This document shows positions 1-11,104 of a DNA stretch of 64,000 nucleotides, in pieces. The notes below the pieces were generated by a model. That model saw only the letters and a list, made by a program, of their open reading frames with translations. It was not told where the DNA came from and made no database searches. This DNA is from Alisma plantago-aquatica (Eukaryota > Streptophyta > Magnoliopsida > Alismatales > Alismataceae): NCBI GenBank assembly GCA_963693085.1, contig OY856409.1:658236591-658300590 (forward strand), read 5' to 3'. Each line of letters begins with the position of its first letter. Positions within the stretch are counted from its first letter, which is position 1. The translations under genes and the position numbers were made by a program.

Positions 1-856
1 TATATGAATGATGATCTATATACATGTGTGTGAATGTCAAGATGAATGAATAAATTGTGTTCCTACGTGTCATGAGAATGGAATTGGTGTATATGTGAAT
101 GAAGTATCATGTGTGTGAATGAATGTGAATATGAATGAATAGAAATTATGTTTGCATGTGTAATGAGAATGGAAATGTAGAATGAATAGAATTATGTACA
201 TATTATGTTTGTTATTGCATGTTTGGTGGCATGTTGTTAAGCTGAACTCACAAGATGTTGTTAACTTGTAGTTCTTAACTATAGGTTTTGCATCATGATG
301 ACCACTTGGACAATAGGTCTGCAGACTTGATATTTTTTTAAAAACATAGTCATCAGTTGTCACAAAGAATCTTTCATTATAGGTCTGAGTCGTCAGTTAT
401 AGGCATAAAATCAACATTATAGGTCTAAATAAAAATGGTCGTGCTTGGTAGCATGCCTGTGCTAGTCAGCATGATCATGGTCATCGGTTTATTTTATTTA
501 TCCATCACTATAACTCTCAATTGTTGGTTTCTAGAGCTGAAACGGATGGCTTAGGTGCTAAATTAGTGTCAGTTGGTTTCTAAGTCAACAACCTAGAAAC
601 ATTTACCAATTACAAATGTGACCTAGTATGGCTTTTATGACCTCTGTATGGGTTCCCAACTGATGACTCGGACTCCTACTGTGTCAGTTTCTTTTATCAT
701 CATAATCGAGATTGGATCTCCGTTGTCGATTTGCTTGTCCCCCAAAACCCGACGTCTTGTACCTGGAAGTGTAGTGTCGCCCACTTAAGTGTCGGTTTGG
801 AATTGACATTGTACGGTCATTATAATTGATGCTAGAGGTAGTTTTTTGTACTAGTG
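1..856. mobile_element. Terminal part of a CACTA (En/Spm-type) DNA transposon
   Basis: The stretch ends at 856 with a sequence that, read inward on the minus strand, begins CACTAGTACAAAAAACTACC, the form expected of a CACTA-superfamily terminal inverted repeat. Behind it lie degenerate short motifs in both orientations, including TATAGGTCT-like words near 310, 380, 400 and 415 and GTCAGTT/GTCGGTT words near 395, 570, 680 and 790. This resembles the subterminal repeats of the superfamily. The first 230 bases are TGAATGAA-rich low-complexity DNA. No transposase is visible here; the body and other end would lie left of the window. The 3 bases next to the terminus (857-859, CCA) would be one copy of the 3-bp target duplication, which cannot be tested here. 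Confidence 0.6.
837..856 (-). repeat. CACTA terminal inverted repeat
   Basis: On the minus strand the motif begins CACTAGTACAAAAAAC at 856 and reads inward. It marks the right-hand boundary of the transposon. The partner terminus is outside the window. Confidence 0.6.
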
Positions 857-3800
857 CCAACCATCAATGGCACACAAGAAACACAAGATCTACCAATCAT
901 TGCTCGTATGACCATCATTTCCATTGATTGCAACAATGAATCCAAGTCTCCCTGTTGCACTCTCGAGTCTGCCACCACCACTCCTAATCCAAGCCATCGT
1001 ACCCCCTCCTAGCCCTATTGTAATTCCTCCAACCTTGTCGCTATCTTCCCTAGAACTGAAGTTCCCTCACAAGCCAGATGTTGTGGACATCTCAAACTTC
1101 CACGACCACCAACAATGACGCCTTAGGACATCAAACATGAAAGTTCTCAAGGTCACTGATGACAAATAATCCCATTCCTAATTAAGTTTTTCACTATTTC
1201 CTTTCATCCCTCTCTGTACACTAGCTTCATGGGAGGTAGCACACGCAATGCTTCTGTCTACATCATCTGTACAAGACCATAACTATACACCCATAGGAGG
1301 ATGCAGCTAACTCTAGTGTTCACCAGCTAGAGCCGACTAATCTCCCTTCACACTTCTTTGCACAAACATGGCTTCCACCGGTTGGTGTTTCCATGCTCTA
1401 TGCAAAACTACCCTACCTCACATTCTATTCTAAATTGCCTCCTCCCTACTAGAAAAGCAAAAACATGGATCAATTTTGGAACCATTATTGTCATCCACAG
1501 TTATTTGTCGTCAACATGTCCAGTTCCACCTAGGTTTTCATGAAGAACAATGACTCTCCCAGCCACCAGACAACTGTATAATTTCTCTCCTTTCTTCACT
1601 TCCACCACCGCCATAACCATCATCATCTTCCTCTTCTGTATTGTTTATAGAACTTATCAACTACCTACTTGGCCAGAGAAACTGTCGACACTTTAGGCTC
1701 GTGGCAAGGCCAGCCACCATGAGTAGTGTTGGTACATGTTGTATGGTTGGCATCACTATTTGCAGAGGCACCACAGAGGATTGTGTAAATAACCCATGAA
1801 TCTCTCATCACATCCTTTACCTACTGGTAATCCATTTAATCTAATCTTCCTCCTATTTTTCTATTCTTGCCAATCTATCATTGTGCATAGTGTTGGTTTT
1901 GGGCTTTTAAAGAATTTTCAAACATGTCTCCTTGGAGAATACAACCCGAGAACTTATATGTGCTGTTTGATTTTTGCTCACAGAGGGTTCATCTAAGTTC
2001 CTCCTTCTCTTCTTTCCCCCACATCCAATGTTTTTCCATAAGATCACTAGAACTTTTTTGAATTTTTCCAATGGTGGTTGCATTATTGATCCCTAACATG
2101 TTAGTCTGAGATGTTGGGAATGATTTGTTAGTTGTGTGCTTCAACCTCCTTCTCAAAGACATGATATCACTAAGCTTCTCTTGTTGGATTCTGTGTAGGT
2201 CCCCAATATCTCCTCCTTATTTGATTTTATCACACGCCCAAAATCAGGTAGACTTTCCCAGTATTTGATTCAATGTCATCGTCTAGACTTTTTGCTCGTG
2301 TTATTCTACTCTTTTACCTTGTCACACGACTGTGCTTTAAATCACATAAGAGGACATGCCATTTTTCCTCTTATACTTTCATTTATTTATTTTGAAAATG
2401 ATTTAATTTCTTAAATCATAACTAGATATTGGTTTATGAGAGAAGCATAAATATGTGCATCTTGGAATAAAAAAGTACGCACTATTTAATGGTATGGATT
2501 TCAGAGTCTATAGGAGTTTCCTAAAATGCTTTTTCTAGGGTTTTATCAGTCATATGAATTATTGATAATCTAAAAATACTTACATATTGGAATTAGGTTA
2601 GAAGATCAAGTTTTGTACCATAGTACTTTTGGATAAGTAGATATGACTTTTGAGGTATGTGCATCCTCTATTTTATTTTGGGCAGTATTTTACCAAAATT
2701 TAAACTCATTTTAATGAGACATCTCTTAGACTATCAATTTTACTTAAAATCCAGTTGTGGGACATTCATGTTTCTTGTGGTTGTTGAATTATTCTTTTAT
2801 AGTGGCTCTTCGGATCCCTCCTTCTATGATTGCCATTTTATGTGAAATTGACTAAAATGCTAGTCTTGCCTCTCTATTTATGCATGATACATATTTGAGT
2901 AGAATATCTAGAATAGTGCTACTTATGTACAACTAATAAAGGGCACACATATTCCACACAAGTGTGTGTTTCACCCTTATTTCTTTTAGACAATGACCAT
3001 ATGGTGTTATGGCCCTATTTTAGCTATATTTACATTGTTATGTATGCAAAGTTTTTTGTTTTAAATTATTATAGTAATTAAATGATATGGTAAGAAATTT
3101 TATTCTTCGTGCTTATACTTTGAATTTATTATGACTCATTTCTCTTGTTATAATTCTTCTGAACTTACCTAAATGTGAATAATCCCCTTCTTGTGGGAAC
3201 ACCTCTTTTTACACTTTTAACCCAAGATATGCCCAAAGTGTTTATTACTTATGTACATACTCAGCCTTTGCTGGCCTATACCTTATTTACAATGGTATGT
3301 GTGATGTTCCCTTCCACCCAGGTGTAGGTACATTGGAAGACAAGGATGCAAGAATATCCTTTATTGTGTATTGGACTAAGGATAACTTGAATGGTTGGGT
3401 TGCCCTCTGAAATAGTTCTTGCATGTGATTAGATTTTTTAAATGTATATCCTTTTTACTTTGATATACCACTTCTATGGTGAGGAGCAATTGTAAATGGT
3501 CATCATGTAATTTTCTAATAGTTTTGTTTTTGCTACTTCATCATTCATAGATCTTTATTTATACCATTTGAGTGGATCCCCTTTTATGTCCCACTCTTTA
3601 TACATTTAATTACTTAACATGGTTAACGCAATTACATGAGAACTTAGTTAACTTGACATGATTTTCTAATAGATTGGATTTTTACTTGATTTGATACAGT
3701 CACTCTCCTGATTGCACCCAAAGTGCTCACAAGGCCCATTAAGGCTCACATAATTACTCCCACCAAGCTCATAAGGTTGGTTGAGGCTCACATAAGTATG

Positions 3801-6043
3801 GTTATGTCTCACATAACATAATTGAGAGAGAGGACAATATCAATATAGCATGATTTAAAAATCTTAAACTTGGTTTCATATTTTTTTTAATTTATTAGCA
3901 TGGTTGTGATACATAATGTTCCATTTGAAACATAATCATAAACAATTGAACATATTAGTTCTTAACATGTGCATGATTTTCCATAAGCATATCTGAAACA
4001 ATATCATAATTGTACTTTGAAATGAGTCATCATTATTGCATAGGTGAATAATAAAACCCTAAACCCTAAATTAATACTCAACATGCATGACCTACTCACT
4101 TGAGTCTAAGGAGGTATACTAATAGTATCTTGAGTCTGGATCAACGCTAATTTCCTTTACATAACGTGATCATGTATTAATTCCACTTTATTAACATAAA
4201 TCTAGGGTTACTAAATAAAATAGGGAGAATTAGGTTGAGATACTCGGTATGATCATGGGTTAGGGGTGTTCTTTATATCAGACCTTTCAAATGAGTTCCT
4301 ATACTTAATTTCTGATTACCAATTAAAAATATTTCAATTTCCGAAGACTTGGCTGATTAGGAAGAGAGGAAAGTCAATTAAAACCATTTTCAGAAATCTA
4401 GGAATCTATTAAATAATCATATGCATTTATATATATGCCCTCACATGTCATGCACAACTTTAGGTGTGTGATAGGGAACGTCTGGCAAATGAAAGAAAAA
4501 AAAAATCAATGTAGAGTGTTTATATTCAAATGAAGGCACAAAAATGACTAGAATGTCCATAACATGTGTGACATTATAAGAATCAGAAGGTCAAGATGGT
4601 AAACCAAAATTCCTAATTGTTGTAAAATATTAGTCTTGACAACAGCAAGTTCGGAGCTCTTGGGGAGGATTCAAACATTTGGTTCACAACAAAATAGCAC
4701 TAGGAAACAATTTCATCACATTCCTGAGGTGCAGCCGATCATGATGACATCTAGGAATGGAATTGAGGTAGATGAGACAAGGATGTCTACCCGCCTTAGC
4801 CTACTAGTCACTGGGAAGCTTGTATCAGCCTACCTTGACATCATCCACCCATCAATTAGGTACCAAGAACCCAATCACCCTTTCTCGATCCATTTTCAGC
4901 CTCCATCTATGCCACTTGCAAACTCCACCATAGACACCTATTGACAAATATTTTATCCAGAACCATCATTGAACCCATCTTCATAGTTTGTCATACCCAA
5001 AGCCTGACCTGAAGCATGGGGACACTCTACTAATGAAATCATAGAAGTGCTCTCTACCATAGATTAGGAGATGGAGTCCAGTAACCACCAAATATGGTCA
5101 ACCTAAAAAACTTTGTCAAACGGGTTGTCAAGGACCATCTTAAGCTTATCCTCATTTAACCAATTCCCGAGGAGATAGATAAATCTAGTTGTGGGAGCAA
5201 GTTGTTGATCTGATTTGACTTATTACATGTAAGTGGTCCATGCCTTATGAATTCTTATACATTTTCATATTTAGACAAATAGTCTAACTCTAGTACTTCT
5301 AGTATGCTTCGTCTAATATAGTAATAGCATGCATTTAGGATTTTTGGTGCATATAATGTGACATGCATAGTTTTTGCAATGTAGCCTCGTAGTAACCATA
5401 TATTACATGTCCTGATTATCAAGATAAGATCTTAGTTCTTATTATAAATCAGTTCATGACATTTCTTTTCAGTATAACACACTTTCATAGATATTCAATT
5501 TAGATTCAAATTTAGATTTAGAATTCATTATATGTTCAATTATCATTATTTATTTTCACTATAAGATAATTTCATACTTAGGATTTATTGACTCAGATTT
5601 TAAATGAATAGGCAAACCCCTCACACAACACATTATATCATAACTCGTCATTAGTAGCCCCAGGATTATTCGAAGGAATGTAGTGCTAATTTGGGGGAGT
5701 GTCTAGTCCAATTCATATATGTAGACATGCCAACTCTGACACACCTCAGTGTCATTCAGAGGCACATAGTGTGAATTCATAGGTGCTTTAATACCAATTC
5801 AGAGGCATAGTCACGCTAATTCAGAGAAGACTTATCGTTTAGTGGTGGTCATAGTGATAAAATTATTAAATAAAAAATATTGTTATCCTTTTCAATTTTC
5901 CTTTTAGTGATACTCAAAAATTATCCATTTGTGTTAGAGTTGTTGCCACTTACTCTAACATTGGAATTCCTTCCTCTATGTAGGATTGGGGACACGACGT
6001 CCATAGGTGATAAGCATCAGTTTGAGGAGTAGCTCAAGGTTTG
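857..6043. other. Unclassified AT-rich intergenic DNA
   Basis: I recognise no gene or complete transposon. The longest open frames (64 aa at 924-1118, 102 aa at 4636-4944) resemble no family I know and look like chance. 900-1700 is relatively C-rich with Pro/Ser-rich conceptual translations. 3720-3820 has three GGCTCACATAA-like words. 5740-5840 has several ATTCAGAGGCA-like words. Diffuse short repeats of this kind suggest old, decayed retroelement LTR sequence, but I could not define any boundary. Confidence 0.5.
4054..4070. repeat. Short telomere-like repeat
   Basis: Two and a half units of AAACCCT, the plant telomeric heptamer, occur in a row. This is too short to imply a former chromosome end. 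AAACCCTAA words are also frequent in the LTRs further right. Confidence 0.5.
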
Positions 6044-6371
6044 TGTTGACTTGAGAGTTATACATTACCCATATTTTGATAATGACTTAACCATTCCATT
6101 CCTATGTATCTAATATGTTTGTTCAAGATTGATTTCAGGCTTTATGTACGTGAAAAGGATCAAATTACACAAGCCCTAGCTTGTTCAAGTTCAAGTCAAA
6201 TGCAATGAAAGTGTGCAATTTGGGAAATCACTCCAAATGACCTTAGATTATTTTTTTAATCACATGTATTGATGATATGACTTGTAACTAAGATGAGAAA
6301 AAATTAGCGACACTTAATTCCAAGTTTTAATCAATGCAAAGTCAATTTAAAAAATTTGTCACAAGCTGTTC

Positions 6372-6590
6372 ATCGGTCGAGTTGGAAACTCGACCGATCC
6401 TATGATAGATTTTCTAAAGATGACCCGTCGGTCGAGTTACACACTAACAGAACTCGACCGACTGACTCACTGAGCAAAACTAATTTTAGCTCATCGGTCG
6501 AGTTTCCCAGAACAAACTCGATCGATAGTTTGAAAATTGGTTTTGTCTTATAGTTGATCGGTCGAGTTACCTTTATTATAACTCGACCGA
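6372..6590. repeat. Array of four hairpins in U3
   Basis: Four inverted repeats built on TCGGTCGAGT / ACTCGACCGA follow each other: 6372-6398 (11-bp perfect stem, 5-nt loop), 6427-6462 (12-bp stem), 6493-6526 (13-bp stem, one mismatch), 6558-6590 (12-bp stem). Loops and spacers are unrelated while stems are preserved. The array lies 140-360 bp upstream of the TATA box, so it belongs to U3. Confidence 0.85.
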
Positions 6591-6728
6591 ATGTACTGCA
6601 CGAAAAATGAAGAAAAAGTTATTATAACCGTTGGTGAGTTATTTTGGGTGAAAATAGATATGTTGCATCTTAGAAAATGGCTATATTTTGACCCTAAGTG
6701 ATCCCACACTCAAGGGAACACCCCCAGC

Positions 6729-6736
6729 TATAAATA
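6729..6736 (+). promoter_or_regulatory. TATA box of the SIRE/Maximus-type LTR
   Basis: TATAAATA follows a C-run, about 685 bp from the LTR start. Transcription (start of R) would begin around 6755-6770; this is inferred from spacing only. Confidence 0.65.
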
Positions 6737-7513
6737 GGACCCCTTGGAGTTCATTCCAAGTTTGCTCATTCATGCTATTCTAAGTCCTTGCTATAGCTGA
6801 GTGTGTTGCAACTCCTTGAGCCACTTTCTCTATCTAGTTTACACTTCATTTTGTGATTATGAGTGAGATAGGCTTGTTGTAAGAGAGCTACTTCCTTGTG
6901 CTTGTAAAGCTCTCATCTACTCCATCTTCCCTACCCCTTTCCTCCATGAAGCAAAGGTGAAGCAAGCTACTCTGAGTGAAGGTGGAACTGTTGTTGTTCT
7001 TCTTTAAGGTTTAAGAAGAGGTGATGATCTTCTCCAGGTGAAGGAGAAGTCAAAGGCTGAAGATCCAAGAAGAGTGGAAAATTCCTTGAAGGCGGAAGAC
7101 TTGTTCTATTGTGAGTGAGACCTTGGAAGAAGGCTGAAGACTCTTGCAAAGTGGGTAAGCCCTTGGTAAGGTGGAATACTCTTTGTTCTTGGATGGGTAA
7201 GTCCTTTGGTGGTCTTGTGGTGTAACTCTTATTGGTGAATATATAGAGAAAAGCACTTGAAAAATCCTAGAGGCTGACCTGTCTAGGTAGTGGATTGACT
7301 CTCTCCTAGTTTAGAGAGTGGAACCACTCTACATGACCTTGTCAAGTTCTTGCTATCAATTCATCTCATCCTTTCTATGCTTGTTAGTTAGGACTTCAAA
7401 TTGCACTTAAGTTATTGGTTTTAATTTGATATAATTTGAAGGTCTAATCTATCTTGTGAGAATTTTTTAAGCTCTATTCACCCCCCACCCTCTAGAGCCT
7501 TAGATCCAACAAG

Positions 7514-7525
7514 TGGTATCAGAGC
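7514..7525 (+). other. Primer-binding site, initiator tRNA-Met
   Basis: TGGTATCAGAGC matches the complement of the 3' end of plant initiator tRNA-Met, the usual copia primer. It begins two bases after the LTR end. Confidence 0.9.
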
Positions 7526-7563
7526 CAAAGATCTTCTCAAACAATCTCCCACGAGACGAGAAG

Positions 7564-9579
7564 ATGGGCGACAACCTACTTGGTTCTCTCAACCTAGAGG
7601 GAGGCTTCTCCATGTGTCCTAAGGTCTTCGATGGCAGCAACTTCCTCTATTGGAAGAGGTGTATGTAATTCTACATTCAAGGCATGAACTTTGACATGTA
7701 GAAGGTGATGGTCACACCTTATAAGGATCCAACCAAAGCTGTTGCAACATGGAGTGAAGATGCTCTCAAAGAAGCCCAACTCAATTCTAAATCCGTAAGC
7801 ATCCTCTATGCAGCCCTTACCCCAACGAAGTTCAACCAGATCTCATCTTGGGACACTGCCTATGAGATTTGAGACAAATTTTGCATCACCTATGAAGGCA
7901 CAAAGCAAGTCAAGGAGGCCAAGATCTACATGTTGAACAACCTTCTAGAGAACTTCAAGATGGACAAGAAAGAAGGGATTGTGGAGATGTACTCAAGACT
8001 CAATGTCATCATCAATGGGATGGATGCATTGGGCAACACTTTGGATAGAGGTGTAATCAACTCCAAGATCTTAATGACTCTACCAAAGAGATGGGAGTCA
8101 AAGGTCACCTCCATTGAAGAAGTGAGGAGCCTTGGTGACATCTCAACCGAAGAGTTCATTGGCAACCTCCAAGCCCATGAGCCAAGGCTTGACAAACAAG
8201 AAGAAGAAGCCAAGCAAGAAGAGAAGGAAGCCAAGAAGATCAAAGATAATGCTTTAAAAGCACAAGTGGAGGCGGTCATCCTTCAACAACAACTTGCTTT
8301 CCAAACTTCTCCTTACTCCTCTAGTGAAGATGATGTCCCAAGTGAGAATGAAGCCAACTAGATCAAGGACAAACACTTCAAGGGAAAACAAGTCTCCTCC
8401 TCCTCTACTCCTAGATGCTATAAATGTGGTCAAAAGGGACACTACATGAGTGAATGCTCCAAGTCAAGAAAGTCACACCACAAGGGAAGATCAAAGAAGG
8501 AAGAAGAGTAAAAGAAGGAGATCAAGTACAAGAGGAAGGATAAGAAGGAGAAGAGATACAAGATTGCAGCTCATAGAGCTTGGGAAGCTTCATCTTCAAG
8601 CAGCTCAAGCTCCAAAGAAGATAAAGATTGCCACCTTGCACTCATGGCCTCTACTAGTGAAGAAATTGGTGAGGTAAGTGAGGTAAGTTAGCATGAGTTA
8701 TCTAAAGAAGCTATTTTTGGCATGCATATCTCTACCCATTCATATTTTGCTAAATGTAAATCTAAAAGAAGATGGTTAGGTAAAACCATTGATGATCTAT
8801 ATGCTAAACTTGAAATCCTAGAGTTCAATGAAAAAATCAATCTTGAGAGTATTGATAATTTGCAAGGGAAATACCTTGATCTTGAGCTATAATACCATGG
8901 AGTTGAAGTTGAGAATGGTATCTACTTTAAGAACATTGAAAGTCTTAAGGAAGAAAACTAAAATTTCCTTAAAGAGCTTGAAATGATTAAAACTAAAAAT
9001 GTTGAATTTAAGCTTCTTACTGATGCTCGTAGAGATGAAAGAGATGTTTGTCTTAAAGAAATTCAAATGCTTAAATATGAAAATGCTAGGTTTCTTGGTC
9101 AAGTTAATGACTTGTCCTCTAGACATATATTGCCTAGTGCTAATGTTGCTTCTATTCCCCTTGAGAGGGATTCATATTTAACTAAAGCCTTATGTCTTGA
9201 TGATGATCTTGTCCATGCTAGGGATGACATAGCTAGCTTATCTTCTACCATTATTTCTCTAAATGATGATAACCATATATTGAGAGCATCCCTATAGAAA
9301 TTCCACAAAGGGAAGAACTCCCTAAATGAAATCCTTGGCCATTCTACCAAACAAAGTGGTACTAGTGATTTGGGATTTGTAGGGGGAGCACCAAAGGGCA
9401 AGAGCAAAGCCAAAGGTAAGAAAAAGAGCAAGGAGACGTCTTTCTTTGTAGGAGAGTCTTTTGTAACTAAGAATCCTATGGTTTTTTCTTATTGCAAATG
9501 TGATGATCATTACTCTACTTATTGTCCTTACAAGCCTAAGGGGACCAACCCAAAGATGAAATGGGAGTCCCCAAGTTAA
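7564..9579 (+). pseudogene. Retrotransposon gag (SIRE/Maximus type), nonsense-riddled
   Basis: Gag forms the particle that packages element RNA. From the ATG at 7564 one frame can be followed for about 670 codons to 9579 without a needed frameshift, but with about nine internal stops (including 7666, 7699, 7870, 8359 and 8509). The gag core motif KVFDGSNFLYWK lies near the start. An intact CCHC zinc knuckle (CYKCGQKGHYMSEC) is at 8416-8457, followed by a Lys/Glu-rich and Ser-rich part. 8880-9290 is rich in Leu, Glu and Lys and looks coiled-coil-forming. A second, damaged Cys/His cluster (CKCDDHYSTYC) is near 9497. The ATG is chosen because it sits 39 bases after the primer site and opens the gag frame. 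Confidence 0.85.
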
Positions 9580-9623
9580 CTCCGGATCCCAAAGTTTGAG
9601 TTGGGAATTGACATTCTCCTTTA

Positions 9624-10742
9624 TTGCAGGAAAACGGAAGATGGATTGTTGATAATGGCCATACTAAGCATATGACAGGTGACATAAGCCATTCCAACAA
9701 CTTCACCAAAAAGAAAGGAGGTTCGATCACCTTTGGAGACAACAAGAAAGGTAAAGTCAAAGGTGAGGGTGATGTAGGTGACTCCTTGTGCATCAAGAAT
9801 GTTCTCTTTGTGGATGTCCTACATCACAATTTAATTAGTATTAGTCAATTATGTGATAATGATTACTTTGTGCTATTTACTTCCTTTGAATGTTTGATTC
9901 TAGATTCCCTCTCCTACCAAGTTATATATAAGGGAACTAGAAGTGGTAATCTTTATGTTATTGTTCTTGACTCTGTTAAGCCTATTGTTGGTAGATGCCA
10001 AGTAGTCAACTTGAATGATATTTCTCTTTGGCACTATCGGCTTGGTCATGTAAATATGCATCAGTTCAAGAAGCTGAGCAAAAAGGACTTGGTCAAGGGA
10101 CGTCCCAAATTGGATTTTGTAAAGGATGAGGAATGCCAACCTTGTACCCAAGGAAAGCAAACAAAGTCCTCCTTCAAATCCAAAGGAGTCCTTATTACCA
10201 AGAGAGCTCTTGAGCTTCTTCACATTGATATGTTTGGACCAATGAGAACTCAATCACTTCATGGTTACAAGTATTGCCTTGTTATTGTTGATTATTTCTC
10301 TAGATATACTTGGACCTTCTTTCTCATTTCTAAGAGTGATACACTTGATCTTTTCTAGAGCTTTTATAAACGAGTTGAGAATGAAGCTTCTTGTTGCATT
10401 GTTTCCATCCATAGTGATCATGGGGGAGAATTTCAAAATGAGCTTTTTGAACGTTTTTGTCAAGAATCTGGTTATGCACACAACTTCTCTTCACCTCGAA
10501 CACCTCAACAAAATGGGGTTGTATAGAGGAAGAATAGGTATTTACAGGAGATGGCTAGGACCATGCTTCTAGAGTATGATACTCCAAAGAAGTTTTGGGC
10601 TCAAACTGTTAGTACCTCATGTTTTGTGCAAAACTGGGTTTTTACGCATCCTTCCTTGAAGAAAACCCCCTATGAGATATGGTGTGGTAGGAAGCCTTAT
10701 ATTGAGTATTTTCATGTTTTTGATGCCCTTGTTTTGTTTTGA
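9624..10742 (+). pseudogene. Copia pol: protease and integrase part
   Basis: One frame runs through protease and integrase. The protease region WIVDNGHTKHMTGD has DNG where the family has the catalytic Asp-Ser/Thr-Gly. The integrase HHCC zinc motif is seen in LWHYRLGH...CQPCTQGK (about 10030-10150). The core has HIDMFGP and HSDHGGEF, giving the first two acidic residues of the DDE triad. In-frame stops are at 10356-10358 and 10524-10526; the second lies in QQNGVV-stop-RKN, where the third catalytic residue (Glu) is expected. This frame is offset by 2 from gag. ATG 9624 need not be a true start; pol would be made as part of a polyprotein. Confidence 0.85.
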
Positions 10743-11104
10743 ATATGAAATATTCTCTTAAAAGTTTGATCCGAAATCTTACAAGGCTTTCTTTCTTGTC
10801 TATAGCAAGGCTTTCTTAGCAAGGCTTATAGAGTTTTTAATGTTGATCTTGCTAAAGTAGAAGAATCCATAAATGTTAAGTTTATTGAGACTAACTCATA
10901 TATTCCCAAAGATATTGTTCCAAATGATGATGTTGCAGGTGAAGTAATTCCTATTCTAAAAGAGCTTAACATCACCCAAAAGGGAAAAGAGGTGGTTACT
11001 CAAGAAGAAGAGAAAGATGAAGAGAAGAAGGATCCATACCCCTGATTTGCAAAGAATCATCCAAAAGAGTTGATTTTAGGTGATCCATTTGAAAGAGTGA
11101 AGAT
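10743..11104 (+). pseudogene. Copia pol: linker between integrase and RT
   Basis: Fragments in changing frames continue the integrase C-terminal region (KFDPKSYKAFFL near 10765) and the acidic linker before RT (EEEKDEEKKD near 11010). A small duplication of AGCAAGGCTT around 10804-10827 appears to have broken the frame. NHPKELILGDP near 11053 matches the segment that precedes RT in this lineage. Confidence 0.65.

Larger units (their letters stand above)
6044..7511 (+). repeat. 5' LTR of the SIRE/Maximus-type element
   Basis: The start is fixed by the match to the 3' stub at 14615-14655 (40 of 41 bases). The end is fixed by the primer-binding site two bases downstream. Length is 1468 bp, with TG...CA ends. 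It contains a hairpin array in U3, a TATA box at 6729-6736 and a C-rich stretch just before its end, near 7480. Confidence 0.85.

Noticed and set aside
4054..4070. Interstitial telomere
   Set aside because: Only two and a half AAACCCT units; such words are common throughout the AT-rich LTRs here.
4636..4944. 102-aa open frame as a gene
   Set aside because: No recognisable domain, no flanking gene signals, and a length expected by chance in this much sequence.
7514..7525. tRNA-Met gene fragment
   Set aside because: It is the complement of the tRNA 3' end only, placed after an LTR; it is a primer-binding site.
8983..9297. Separate 104-aa coiled-coil gene
   Set aside because: It is in frame with the surrounding gag and is only bounded by gag's nonsense codons.
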